A DNA stretch of 64,000 bases from Alphaproteobacteria bacterium HT1-32 (GTDB lineage Bacteria; Pseudomonadota; Alphaproteobacteria; Rhodospirillales; HT1-32), in assembly GCA_009649675.1 (NCBI GenBank), contig WJPL01000003.1, forward strand, positions 1 through 64,000. The letters run 5' to 3'. Each line of letters begins with the position of its first letter. Within the stretch, counting starts at the first letter, position 1. Both the position numbers and the translations under genes were made by a program. A model generated the notes under the pieces. The model ran no database searches. It was given only the letters and a program-made list of their open reading frames with translations, and was not told the DNA's origin. Below, one piece after another: positions 1 through 8,561 of this stretch.

Positions 1-1
1 G

Positions 2-202
2 CTGCATCATCTGGCGACGACGGGTCAGCTGGATGGTGGTCTGAAGATCCGGCCGATGGTGCTGCCCGATGTATTCATCGATCAGGACAAGCCGGATGCG
101 ATGTATGATCAGGCGGGGCTGAGCGCGCAGCATATCGCGGCGACGGCAATGCAGGCTCTCGGTCTCGACAGCGCCAGCCTCATTGAGCCGGCACGGGCCT
201 GA
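2..202 (+). CDS. dxs: 1-deoxy-D-xylulose-5-phosphate synthase, C-terminal end (partial)
   Basis: Only the last 66 codons are present, reading in from base 2 and ending at TGA 200-202; the start is upstream of the window. The tail shows the transketolase C-terminal pattern of DXS ([14 protein letters not shown], then [16 protein letters not shown] and [13 protein letters not shown]). DXS condenses pyruvate and glyceraldehyde 3-phosphate to DXP, the thiamine-dependent entry step of the MEP isoprenoid pathway. Its place 20 bp ahead of hpnB, with ispH further on, suggests that isoprenoid precursor supply is genetically tied to hopanoid synthesis here. Identity rests on a short fragment but the motif pattern is characteristic. 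Confidence 0.85.
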   Translation: MHHLATTGQLDGGLKIRPMVLPDVFIDQDKPDAMYDQAGLSAQHIAATAMQALGLDSASLIEPARA

Positions 203-222
203 TATAGCCGTCGGGCCGGAAT

Positions 223-1395
223 ATGAACATGCTGGCCGTTCTGACAGCTATTCCTCTGCTGGCCTGGTTGTATCTGCTGCTGGCACATGGCCGGTTCTGG
301 CGGGCTGACCAGATACTCCCCCATGAACAGGATGCCCTGAGCAGCTATCCGCCGGTGGCTGTGGTGATCCCGGCGCGTAATGAAGCTGACGGGATTGCCC
401 GGACGATTCAGGGTCTGCTGTCACAGGATTACCCCGGCCAGATCAGTGTATGGCTGGTCGATGATTCTTCTGACGATGGCACGGTTGATATCGCCCGTGA
501 CGCAGCACAAGGCGATCAGAGACTGACGGTGATTGAAAACCAGCCGCTGGTGCCGGGATGGGCTGGTAAAATGTGGGCTGTAAATACCGGGCTGAAGGCT
601 GTCCCGGCTGATAATGTTTATGTGCTGCTGACAGATGCCGACATCATTCATGAACCCGGTCTGCTGCGGCGGCTGGTCACTAAATCGGAACATGAAGGCC
701 TTGTTCTGACCTCGCTGATGGTCCGGCTGAATTGCGAGACGGTCTGGGAAAAGCTGCTGATTCCAGCCTTCGTTTTTTTCTTCCAGAAACTGTATCCGTT
801 TCCCCGGGTAAACAACCCGAAGCAACAGATCGCCGCGGCTGCCGGTGGCTGTATGCTGATCCGTAAATCAGCACTGGATGCCGTTGGCGGCGTGACCAGG
901 ATTCGGGATGCAATTATCGACGATTGCGCCCTGGCCCGGCTGCTGAAAAAGCAAGGGCAGATCTGGCTGGGGCTGGCTGAACAGACCCGGTCCTTGCGGC
1001 AATATACATATCTGCACGAAATATGGGACATGGTGGCCCGTACGGCCTACACACAACTCAACCATTCACCGGTTTTGCTGATCGGCTCGGTGTTCGGCAT
1101 GATAGTGCTTTATCTGCTGCCGGTCGTGAGCCTTGTTACCGGGCTGTTGATCGGAGATTCCGCCATTGCCTTGTCCGCCGCATTCACAGTTTCGCTGATG
1201 ACAATCTGCTTTCTGCCGACGGTCCAGCTTTACCGGCTTCCACTGACCTGGGCTTTGACCTTGCCTGTCGCCGGATTGCTTTACGGCTTGATGACATGGA
1301 CCTCCGGCTATAGGCACTGGCGGGGGCGTGGTGCTGGCTGGAAAGGTCGCACCTACAGCCGGACAGGGGACATAGGGCAACAATCACATGACTGA
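223..1395 (+). CDS. hpnB: Hopanoid-associated glycosyltransferase HpnB
   Basis: This 390-residue family 2 glycosyltransferase has an N-terminal membrane segment (residues about 3-22), a GT-A core with PARNEADGI and VWLVDDSSDDGT, the metal-binding LTDADI motif near residue 138, and hydrophobic C-terminal segments between about residues 285 and 365. The architecture and the position directly before hpnD match HpnB, a membrane-linked enzyme found in hopanoid loci and thought to glycosylate or otherwise modify the hopanoid side chain; its acceptor is not certain. The ATG at 223 is 20 bp after dxs, with only a weak upstream GGA. The 3' end overlaps hpnD by 8 bp, indicating translational coupling. 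Confidence 0.88.
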   Translation: MNMLAVLTAIPLLAWLYLLLAHGRFWRADQILPHEQDALSSYPPVAVVIPARNEADGIARTIQGLLSQDYPGQISVWLVDDSSDDGTVDIARDAAQGDQRLTVIENQPLVPGWAGKMWAVNTGLKAVPADNVYVLLTDADIIHEPGLLRRLVTKSEHEGLVLTSLMVRLNCETVWEKLLIPAFVFFFQKLYPFPRVNNPKQQIAAAAGGCMLIRKSALDAVGGVTRIRDAIIDDCALARLLKKQGQIWLGLAEQTRSLRQYTYLHEIWDMVARTAYTQLNHSPVLLIGSVFGMIVLYLLPVVSLVTGLLIGDSAIALSAAFTVSLMTICFLPTVQLYRLPLTWALTLPVAGLLYGLMTWTSGYRHWRGRGAGWKGRTYSRTGDIGQQSHD

Positions 1396-2242
1396 GATGC
1401 AGTCAGACCAGACAATTGCGGAAGAGACGACACGGGCATCCGGATCTTCATTTTTCGTTGCCATGCGTCTGCTGCCGCCAGAAAAGCGGGCAGCGATGTA
1501 TGCGGTCTATGCTTTCTGTCGCGATGTTGATGATATTGCCGATGAGCCTGGCGAACTGGCAGATAAGAAAGCCGCTCTGACGGCATGGCGGGGATGGATT
1601 GAAGACCTCTATCAGGGACGTACCCCCGGCCACCCGGTCGCCCGGGCGCTTCGGCAACCGATTGCAGAATTTGACCTGAAGCAGGCAGACTTTCTTGCCG
1701 TGATTGAGGGCATGGAACTGGATGCCCGGCCAGATATCCGGATCGCTGACCGTGATGCCCTGATTGATTATTGCGACAAGGTTGCCTGCGCTGTCGGGCG
1801 TCTGTCGGTACGTGTGTTCGGGATGGCAGAGGAAGACGGGCTGGCTCTCGCCCGTGCAGAAGGGCTGGCCCTGCAACTGACCAATATTCTGCGTGATGTG
1901 GCGGAAGATGCGGATATTGACCGGATCTATCTTCCGCAGGACATGCTGAGAGAAAGCGGGCTGACCACAACTGACCCGCAGAAGATGCTGCACAGCCCTT
2001 CCGTTGAGCCGGTTTGTCGCGAATTGTCTGACCTTGCGGGAGAGCGCTTTGCAGAAGCGCAGACCATTCTTGACCGCTCTGACCGTCGGGCAACACGACC
2101 GGCCCGTATCATGCTGGCGGTCTACCGGGAAATTCACCGGCGCCTTGTCCGGCGTGGGTGGCAGCCGGAGGTCATCGGACAACCTGTCGGCCCCGGCAAA
2201 CTCGGCAAGCTCTGGATTGCCGTGCGAAGCGGATATCTGTGA
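1388..2242 (+). CDS. hpnD: Presqualene diphosphate synthase HpnD
   Basis: The 284-residue protein belongs to the trans-isoprenyl head-to-head synthases. It has two Asp-rich Mg-diphosphate sites: CRDVDDIADE (residues 44-53) and NILRDVAEDAD (Asp170-Asp174 region). In the bacterial HpnCDE route HpnD joins two farnesyl diphosphates into presqualene diphosphate, HpnC makes hydroxysqualene and HpnE reduces it to squalene. HpnC and HpnD are paralogues; I call HpnD from sequence features and the hpnB-hpnD-hpnE order. The start overlaps hpnB by 8 bp and the TGA overlaps the next start. No second synthase (hpnC) lies in this window. Confidence 0.88.
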   Translation: MTEMQSDQTIAEETTRASGSSFFVAMRLLPPEKRAAMYAVYAFCRDVDDIADEPGELADKKAALTAWRGWIEDLYQGRTPGHPVARALRQPIAEFDLKQADFLAVIEGMELDARPDIRIADRDALIDYCDKVACAVGRLSVRVFGMAEEDGLALARAEGLALQLTNILRDVAEDADIDRIYLPQDMLRESGLTTTDPQKMLHSPSVEPVCRELSDLAGERFAEAQTILDRSDRRATRPARIMLAVYREIHRRLVRRGWQPEVIGQPVGPGKLGKLWIAVRSGYL

Positions 2243-3495
2243 CCCGGCATCTGCATATTGTAGGCGCCGGCGTTGCCGGCCTTGCCGCGGCCTGCCGGGC
2301 GCTCGCCCGGGGCGCGTCCGTCAGCCTTTATGAAATGGCTGGTCATGCCGGTGGACGCTGCCGGTCATTTCATGATGATCAGCTGGGTGCCGAAATTGAT
2401 AACGGCAATCACCTGATTCTCTCCGGCAACCGGTCCATTCAGGCCTTCATGACCGATGCCGGTGCCGATCCCGAAGGATTTTCTACTGCCGCCGCAGCCG
2501 GTTTTGATTTCTTTGACCTTCAGGATGGCCGGGAATGGCGCATTGCCATGAATGATGGTTGCCTGCCGACCTGGATATTTGATCCGGATTGCCGTGCGGC
2601 CGACACCGGACCAGCTGATTATCTCGCAGCGCTGAAACTGTTGTTCGCGGGAGAACGGACTGTCAGCGAGGTTTTTGGCGGCGGCGCAGCATTCCGGAAT
2701 TTCTGGGAGCCGTTGTCTGTGGCAATCCTGAACACGGAGCCGGACATTGCATCAGCCGGCCTGCTCTGGCCGGTCCTGCGGGAGACGGTTGGACGGGGCG
2801 GGAAGGCCTGTCGCCCGATGATAGCCCGGAAAGGTCTTGGACCGGCGCTTATTGATCCGGCTGTGCGAAAGCTTGAACAGAACGGTGCGACTGTCAGGTT
2901 TGGGACACGTCTGCGAAAGCTGGAGGTAGCAGGAAACAGGCTTGGATCCCTGAGTTTTGATCACTCATCTGTTGAATTCGGTCCGGATGATGCCGTGATT
3001 CTGGCTGTCTCCGCGGGACATATGGCACGTCTGACGTCAGAGGTGGTGGCACCAGACAGCCATCGTGGCATCACAAACCTGCATTTCCGGATGGCTGAAC
3101 CACTTGCTGAACCCGGGCAGCCCTGGATGCGGGGGATTGTCGGCGGTATTTCCCAATGGGTCTTCATCCGGGATAATATCCTGTCCGTTACTGTCAGTGT
3201 TGCCGAGGTTTACGAATCGGCCGCCGCAGAGAATCTGGCAACCGTGGTTTTTGAGGAACTGAGAAAGGCTCTGGACCTGAAAGCATCGTCATATGAAAGT
3301 TTTCGCATCATCCGCGAAAAACGGGCGACTTTCACTCAATCTGCGGAGCAGCTGAAACGCCGGAGTGGGCCAGAAACCGCGTACAGCAACATGTTTCTGG
3401 CCGGAGACTGGACGGCAACCGGCCTCCCGGCAACCATTGAAGGGGCCGTTCGGTCCGGACATATTGCAGTTGCGAAGGCAATGGAAAGTCCCTGA
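2239..3495 (+). CDS. hpnE: Hydroxysqualene dehydroxylase HpnE (FAD amine-oxidase-like)
   Basis: The protein is 418 residues if it begins at the GTG at 2239, which overlaps the hpnD TGA in a GTGA junction. I prefer this to an in-frame codon at 2158 inside hpnD because the product then starts TRHLHIVGAGVAGLAAA, a proper N-terminal Rossmann dinucleotide fold. The C-terminal FLAGDWTATGLPATIEGAVRSG is the FAD-closing segment of the phytoene desaturase/amine oxidase superfamily. HpnE removes the hydroxyl of hydroxysqualene to give squalene, the substrate of the cyclase encoded next. It follows hpnD without a gap, so the two are probably co-translated. Confidence 0.9.
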   Translation: MTRHLHIVGAGVAGLAAACRALARGASVSLYEMAGHAGGRCRSFHDDQLGAEIDNGNHLILSGNRSIQAFMTDAGADPEGFSTAAAAGFDFFDLQDGREWRIAMNDGCLPTWIFDPDCRAADTGPADYLAALKLLFAGERTVSEVFGGGAAFRNFWEPLSVAILNTEPDIASAGLLWPVLRETVGRGGKACRPMIARKGLGPALIDPAVRKLEQNGATVRFGTRLRKLEVAGNRLGSLSFDHSSVEFGPDDAVILAVSAGHMARLTSEVVAPDSHRGITNLHFRMAEPLAEPGQPWMRGIVGGISQWVFIRDNILSVTVSVAEVYESAAAENLATVVFEELRKALDLKASSYESFRIIREKRATFTQSAEQLKRRSGPETAYSNMFLAGDWTATGLPATIEGAVRSGHIAVAKAMESP

Positions 3496-3594
3496 CAACC
3501 TTGACAAAATAGTTACATCGCGTAGATAGCGGGGTCTGCGGCCCGCAGCCGCTTCTTGCGCTTGCGAATACGGTCGGACATAGCCGGAAACCTC

Positions 3595-5574
3595 ATGAAC
3601 ATTATCTCTGACGTAACAGCATCGTCACAGACGCCATCAATTTCAGACCCTTCGCTTGTCGACCAGACAATCAGCGAGGCTCTGGCTGATCTTGAACGTA
3701 TGCAGGGCGACGATGGTCACTGGGTGTTCGAGCTTGAGGCTGATGTCACGATTCCAGCCGAATATATTTTCCTGAATCACTTCCTCGATACCATTGATGA
3801 TGAGGTCGAGCAGAAGCTGGCAAACTATATCCGTCGGCAGCAGTCCGTGGTTCATGGTGGCTGGCCGCTTTATCACGATGGCGAGTTCAATATTTCCGCC
3901 AGTGTTAAGGGCTACTTTGCCCTGAAGCTTGTTGGCGATGACCCGGATGAGCCGCATATGCAGCGGGCACGTCAGGCGATTCTGGATTATGGCGGGGCAG
4001 AGCGGGCGAATGTTTTTACCCGCTTCGCACTGGCGCTGTTCAATCAGGCGCCGTGGCATGCGGTACCGGTTATGCGGCCGGAGGCGATGTTGCTGCCACG
4101 CTGGTCGCCGTTCCATATCGAGAAGGTCAGTTACTGGTCACGTACCGTAATGATCCCGATGTTTGTGCTGTATTCATTACGGGCACAGGCGGCGAACCCG
4201 CGCGGTGTGAAGATTGACGAGCTGTTTACACGTCCGCCATTCGAAATTAACGATTACAACTCCAATCCAACCGGTTCCGGCTGGGGTGAGTTTTTCCTGA
4301 AGCTGGACAAGGTGGTGCGTTTCGCCGAACCCATGTTCCCGAAGTTGCTTGAACGGCGGGGCGTGCAGAAATGCCTGAATTTCGTCAAGGAACGTCTGAA
4401 TGGCGAAGATGGTCTTGGCGCTATCTTCCCGGCAATGGCCAATACAGTGATGATGTATCACACCCTGGGCTATCCGGCAGACCATCCGGATTTTGTCATT
4501 GCCCGGAAGTCCATCGATAACCTCCTGATTCTCAAGGAAGATGAAGGCTATTGCCAGCCCTGTGTGTCTCCGATCTGGGATACGGCACTGGCCGCACATG
4601 CGGTTGCTGAGGCATCGGCTGCGACGGACGGATCCGGTGATCCGGATCTGTCCACGGCCCGTTCGGCCTGCGACTGGCTGGTGAAGCGCCAGATCACGGA
4701 AGTATTCGGAGATTACGCCTGGAAGAAACCTGACCTGAAACCGGGTGGCTGGGCATTTCAGTATAACAATGATCATTACCCTGATGTGGATGACACAGCT
4801 GTTGTTGCCATGGCAATGGACCGGGTCGATCCGGAACGCTATGCCGATGCAATCAGCAAGGCGACGGACTGGATCATCGGCATGCAGTCTGAAAACGGTG
4901 GCTGGGGTGCCTTTGATATCGATAACACCCACTATGTCCTGAACAATATTCCATTTGCAGATCACGGTGCCTTGCTTGACCCGCCGACGTCCGACGTAAC
5001 GGCGCGCTGTATCAGCATGCTGGCCCAGCTTGGCTATGACCGCTCGCATGAGGTCGTCGCACGCGGTGTTGACTATCTGAAAAGTGAGCAGGAGCCGGAT
5101 GGTTCCTGGTTTGGCCGCTGGGGTACTAATTACATTTATGGCACTTGGTCTGTCCTCTGCGCTATCAATGCAGCCGGCGAAGACATGCAGAGCGATTATG
5201 TGCGCAGATCTGTTGCCTGGCTGGAATCGAAGCAGCGGGAAGACGGCGGCTGGGGCGAAGACGGCGCGACCTATTTTGATGAGCAGCGTGGGCTTGCGAA
5301 GGCCAGCACGGCATCGCAGACGGCCTGGGCCGTGCTTGGCCTGATGGCTGCCGGCGAAGTTGATTCCCCGGCTGTTGACCGTGGTATTGCCTTTCTGTTG
5401 AGAGCCGATCGTGAGGGGACCAACTGGAAAGAAGAGTGGTTTACCGCCGTCGGCTTTCCAAAGATATTTTATCTTCGCTATCACGGTTATCCGAAGTTCT
5501 TCCCGCTCTGGGCGCTGGCCCGCTACCGGAATCTGAAAACCGGTAATGCCAAGCTTCCGCTGACCGGAATGTGA
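3595..5574 (+). CDS. shc: Squalene-hopene cyclase
   Basis: Shc folds and cyclises squalene to hopene and hopanol in the inner membrane. The protein is 659 residues from ATG 3595, the usual length. The catalytic DVDDTA motif (Asp397-Val-Asp399-Asp400) supplies the protonating acid, and several QW repeats are present (for example QSENGGWGAF, QEPDGSWFGRW, QREDGGWGE). A TTG at 3556 would add 13 residues, but ATG 3595 fits the family better although its Shine-Dalgarno is weak (CCGGAAA). It lies about 100 bp after hpnE and overlaps hpnG at its stop codon. The gene is also known as hpnF. Confidence 0.95.
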   Translation: MNIISDVTASSQTPSISDPSLVDQTISEALADLERMQGDDGHWVFELEADVTIPAEYIFLNHFLDTIDDEVEQKLANYIRRQQSVVHGGWPLYHDGEFNISASVKGYFALKLVGDDPDEPHMQRARQAILDYGGAERANVFTRFALALFNQAPWHAVPVMRPEAMLLPRWSPFHIEKVSYWSRTVMIPMFVLYSLRAQAANPRGVKIDELFTRPPFEINDYNSNPTGSGWGEFFLKLDKVVRFAEPMFPKLLERRGVQKCLNFVKERLNGEDGLGAIFPAMANTVMMYHTLGYPADHPDFVIARKSIDNLLILKEDEGYCQPCVSPIWDTALAAHAVAEASAATDGSGDPDLSTARSACDWLVKRQITEVFGDYAWKKPDLKPGGWAFQYNNDHYPDVDDTAVVAMAMDRVDPERYADAISKATDWIIGMQSENGGWGAFDIDNTHYVLNNIPFADHGALLDPPTSDVTARCISMLAQLGYDRSHEVVARGVDYLKSEQEPDGSWFGRWGTNYIYGTWSVLCAINAAGEDMQSDYVRRSVAWLESKQREDGGWGEDGATYFDEQRGLAKASTASQTAWAVLGLMAAGEVDSPAVDRGIAFLLRADREGTNWKEEWFTAVGFPKIFYLRYHGYPKFFPLWALARYRNLKTGNAKLPLTGM

Positions 5575-6251
5575 GCCCGGATCTTTCCAACTTTGGCTTT
5601 GTCTGCGGCATGCAGAGCGAGGTGGCGATTTTGCGCCGCGCGCTCAAAGGCACGGTCGTGGAACAACGGATACTCTGCTTTGGTCCGGGACAGCTGAAAG
5701 CCCGTGAAACGGCGGAAGAACTGGTAGCCCGGGGATGCAGCAGCCTCGTTTCATTCGGCCTTGCCGGCGGACTTCAGCCTTCAGTCAAATCCGGGGATCT
5801 GGTTGTCGCGACGGAAGTCCGGACCGAAGACAACAAACTGTATGCCTGCGAGTCCGGTTTGTCTGACTGGCTGGCAGGGCAGACTGCCGCAAATCGAAAA
5901 GGCCCCGTACTTTCTGTTGCCGCCGCAATTTCCGAACCTGATGCGAAACAGTCAGCCGGGCTGTCCGGTTGTCTTGCCGTTGATATGGAAAGCGCAGCGG
6001 TCGCGGAGGTAGCGGAATGCGAAAACCTGCCTTTTGCCTGTATCCGGGCCATTGCGGATGAAAGTGATGACAGCATTCCGTCCATTGCACTGGATGGCCT
6101 CGACGAAGAAGGTAATCGTCGTATCATCCCGGTGATAAAAGGTCTTTTGCGTCATCCCCGTCAGTTCGGAGCCATCCTGGCACTTGGCCGGCGTAGTCAG
6201 TCCGCGCATGCGAGATTGCTTGGCGCCGGTCTGGCCTTATCATCGGGGTAG
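5571..6251 (+). CDS. hpnG: Adenosylhopane nucleosidase/phosphorylase HpnG
   Basis: This 226-residue protein belongs to the purine nucleoside phosphorylase/MTA-SAH nucleosidase superfamily, with SFGLAGGL near residue 63 and the substrate-binding VDMESAAVAEVAE segment near residue 138. In hopanoid producers HpnG removes adenine from adenosylhopane, the product of HpnH, to give the ribosylhopane precursor of bacteriohopanetetrol. The GTG start at 5571 overlaps the shc TGA (GTGA), and the product starts SPDLSNFGFVCGMQSEV. Its cognate partner hpnH lies about 1.3 kb away on the opposite strand. Confidence 0.88.
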   Translation: MSPDLSNFGFVCGMQSEVAILRRALKGTVVEQRILCFGPGQLKARETAEELVARGCSSLVSFGLAGGLQPSVKSGDLVVATEVRTEDNKLYACESGLSDWLAGQTAANRKGPVLSVAAAISEPDAKQSAGLSGCLAVDMESAAVAEVAECENLPFACIRAIADESDDSIPSIALDGLDEEGNRRIIPVIKGLLRHPRQFGAILALGRRSQSAHARLLGAGLALSSG

Positions 6252-6278
6252 AAAATCCGCAGGTAAGGCATATGGACG

Positions 6279-7319
6279 ATGGCCCTGAAACAATTTGAAT
6301 TTTCCGGCAGTCATTATGATATCGGCGTCGCCCTGGGGCGATTATCGGCTGACAGCATCCGAAACGTCATCCCCGGAATGGAGCGGGTGATTGCCCTGCG
6401 GAAGCTCTGGCTTGGCTCTGACCGGCTGAAGCAGATTGAATCAGCAGCCCGCAACGTCTTTCCGGATTACATGCGGGAGATGGAAGGCATCGCTGACGGG
6501 GCGGATGTTCCGTTTCAGGATATTCTGATCTGGAACTGCCGGGGCGACCTGCCGACAGAGTCTGAGCCGGCCTCAGAAGGTGCTCTTGGATGTACGACGG
6601 TGATGTCCGGCAGGGAAACCGGTGACATCGAGATCGCCCATAACGAAGATGGCCATAAATGGCTGAAGGGGCTTTGTCATCTGGTGACGCTGGTGCCAGA
6701 GAATGCACCGCGTGTGACCAGTTTCTATTACCCCGGCCTGATCTCCGGACATAACTTCGGCTTTAATGAGTTCGGACTGGTTCAGACGGTCAACAATATC
6801 CGCCCCGGTGATCAGAAAGTTGGCTTGCCCCGACATATCATCAGCCGTGCCTCACTGGCCTGCCGGTCGATGGATGAGGCGCTTACGCTGTTTGCCAGAA
6901 CCGACCGTGCCAGCGGGTTTCATTACGCCCTGGCGCAACGTGGCGATGACCGGCTGCTGTCGGTTGAGGCACCGGCATCCGGTTGCGTCATTCGTGAAGT
7001 GACGGGGCGTTCAGCCCATGCCAATCATCTGGTGTTCAGTGAATTTGATACTCTGCCACAGGACGTGACGCCATCTTCCCGGTTCCGTCAGGAGAAAGCA
7101 GAACAGATTTTGTCAGCAAACGGGGCAGGGGATTGCACCGGGCTCGCGATTCTGGGGAATACGGAAAATTCCGATTATCCGATCTGTCTGAAAAGAACGG
7201 ATACGGAAGAGACAAGCTACACGCTTGCCACGGCCCGGTTCGGCATCGGCAAAACCGCTGTCACATGGGAAGTCTATGACCACCCATGTGACGATGCGGT
7301 GCTTTCCGGGAGAATATGA
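6279..7319 (+). CDS. C45 family autoproteolytic acyltransferase/hydrolase
   Basis: The 346-residue protein resembles the penicillin acyltransferase (acyl-CoA:6-APA acyltransferase)/C45 peptidase group of Ntn hydrolases. The segment ALGCTTVMSG near residue 105 matches the Gly-Cys-Thr self-cleavage site, where the Cys becomes the N-terminal nucleophile, and it is followed by IAHNEDGHKW, as in the family. Such enzymes hydrolyse or form amide bonds; the substrate here is unknown. ATG 6279 has AGGTAAGG about 11 bp upstream. It sits 27 bp after hpnG and ends 22 bp from the convergent hpnH, so it is embedded in the hopanoid locus and probably co-transcribed with it. There is no obvious secretion signal. 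Confidence 0.75.
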   Translation: MALKQFEFSGSHYDIGVALGRLSADSIRNVIPGMERVIALRKLWLGSDRLKQIESAARNVFPDYMREMEGIADGADVPFQDILIWNCRGDLPTESEPASEGALGCTTVMSGRETGDIEIAHNEDGHKWLKGLCHLVTLVPENAPRVTSFYYPGLISGHNFGFNEFGLVQTVNNIRPGDQKVGLPRHIISRASLACRSMDEALTLFARTDRASGFHYALAQRGDDRLLSVEAPASGCVIREVTGRSAHANHLVFSEFDTLPQDVTPSSRFRQEKAEQILSANGAGDCTGLAILGNTENSDYPICLKRTDTEETSYTLATARFGIGKTAVTWEVYDHPCDDAVLSGRI

Positions 7320-7341
7320 TCCCGGTCTGATTCAGGCTGAA

Positions 7342-8508
7342 TTATTCGGCAGCAGCGACCGGCGGTTCCTTGCGGCTGCGACGTGGTGCCGGGGCTTCAT
7401 GTTCGGTTTCCTTGAGGAAAGACTGAACGGTGTTGTCGAAGACAAACTCGGCCTTGCGGGCATTGTCGAGTTTGATTTCAGGCGCCATCGGACCATCAGT
7501 ACGCACGCCGTTCAGGGCAACTTTCAGGGCTGCCAGCGGGTTTGAGATGGTGTGGTTGACGGCAGTGGCTTCATAACCGCAATGCACCATGCAATTCGAA
7601 CATTTTTCGTAATTTCCGGTGCCGTAGGTTTCCCAGTCCGTTTCGTCCATCAGTTCGCGGAAGGAGGAGACATAGCCCTCATTCAGCAGATAGCACGGAC
7701 GCTGCCAGCCAAAGACGTTACGCGTCGGGTTGCCCCAGGGCGTGCATTCGTAGGACTGGTTGCCAGCAAGGAAATCAAGGAACAGTGAGGACTGCGAGAA
7801 ACGCCAGCCCTTGCCCTTGCCGAGACGGAACAGGTCACGGAACAGGTTCTTGGTTTTCTCTCGGGTCAGGAAATGTTCCTGGTCCGGGGCGCGTTCATAG
7901 GCGTAGCCCGGGGAAATGGTGATGCCTTCAACTCCCAGATCGTCACAAACGAAGCTGAAGAATTTCGCCATTGCATCAATATCAACGCCATCAAACAGGG
8001 TGCAGTTGATATTGACCCGGAAACCCCGGTCACGGGCAATCTTGATCGCTTCAAGCGCTTTGTCGAACACGCCTTCCTGATCGACAGCCTTGTCATGATG
8101 TTCACGGTCACCATCAAGGTGAATCGAGAAGGTCAGATAGGGCGACGGTTTGAACTGATCGATCTTCTTCTTCAGCAACAGGGCGTTGGTGCAGAGATAG
8201 ACGAACTTCTTGCGGGCGACGATGCCTTCAACGACTTCGACGATCTCCCGGTGCAGCAACGGCTCGCCACCCGGAATGGAGACAATCGGAGCGCCGCATT
8301 CATCAACCGCATCCAGGCATTCCTTGACGCTGAGGCGACGATTGAGGATTTCATCCGGATAATCGATCTTGCCACAGCCAGGGCAGGCGAGGTTACAGCG
8401 AAACAGCGGCTCCAGCATGAGCACGAGCGGGTATTTGTTCTGACCGGTGATACGGTTTTTCAGAATGTAGGCGCCTACACGCGCCTGCTGGATCAATGGA
8501 ACGGCCAA
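7342..8508 (-). CDS. hpnH: Adenosylhopane synthase HpnH (radical SAM)
   Basis: HpnH uses a radical SAM reaction to add the adenosyl group to diploptene, the first step of extended hopanoid side-chain synthesis. The 388-residue product has the [4Fe-4S] triad Cys38-x3-Cys42-x2-Cys45 (FRCNLACPGCGKIDYP), an IPGGEPLLH SAM-binding segment, and further C-terminal cysteines (YEKCSNCMVHCGYE). The start is a TTG at 8508: an in-frame TAA lies immediately upstream, and AGAGGG provides a ribosome site. The N-terminus then reads AVPLIQQARVGAYILKN as in the family. It lies 53 bp downstream of ispH on the same strand. Confidence 0.93.
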   Translation of the reverse strand: MAVPLIQQARVGAYILKNRITGQNKYPLVLMLEPLFRCNLACPGCGKIDYPDEILNRRLSVKECLDAVDECGAPIVSIPGGEPLLHREIVEVVEGIVARKKFVYLCTNALLLKKKIDQFKPSPYLTFSIHLDGDREHHDKAVDQEGVFDKALEAIKIARDRGFRVNINCTLFDGVDIDAMAKFFSFVCDDLGVEGITISPGYAYERAPDQEHFLTREKTKNLFRDLFRLGKGKGWRFSQSSLFLDFLAGNQSYECTPWGNPTRNVFGWQRPCYLLNEGYVSSFRELMDETDWETYGTGNYEKCSNCMVHCGYEATAVNHTISNPLAALKVALNGVRTDGPMAPEIKLDNARKAEFVFDNTVQSFLKETEHEAPAPRRSRKEPPVAAAE

Positions 8509-8561
8509 TTATCTGCCCTCTTTGTATCGCTCGGTATGTATGGAAATCCGGCGGATGGTGA

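Noticed and set aside
1353-2096. 247-codon minus-strand open frame
   Set aside because: Opposite hpnD; no domain, and hpnD carries both Asp-rich motifs.
4177-5484. 435-codon open frame on the minus strand
   Set aside because: Lies entirely opposite shc, which has clear cyclase motifs; low-complexity shadow translation with no recognisable domain.
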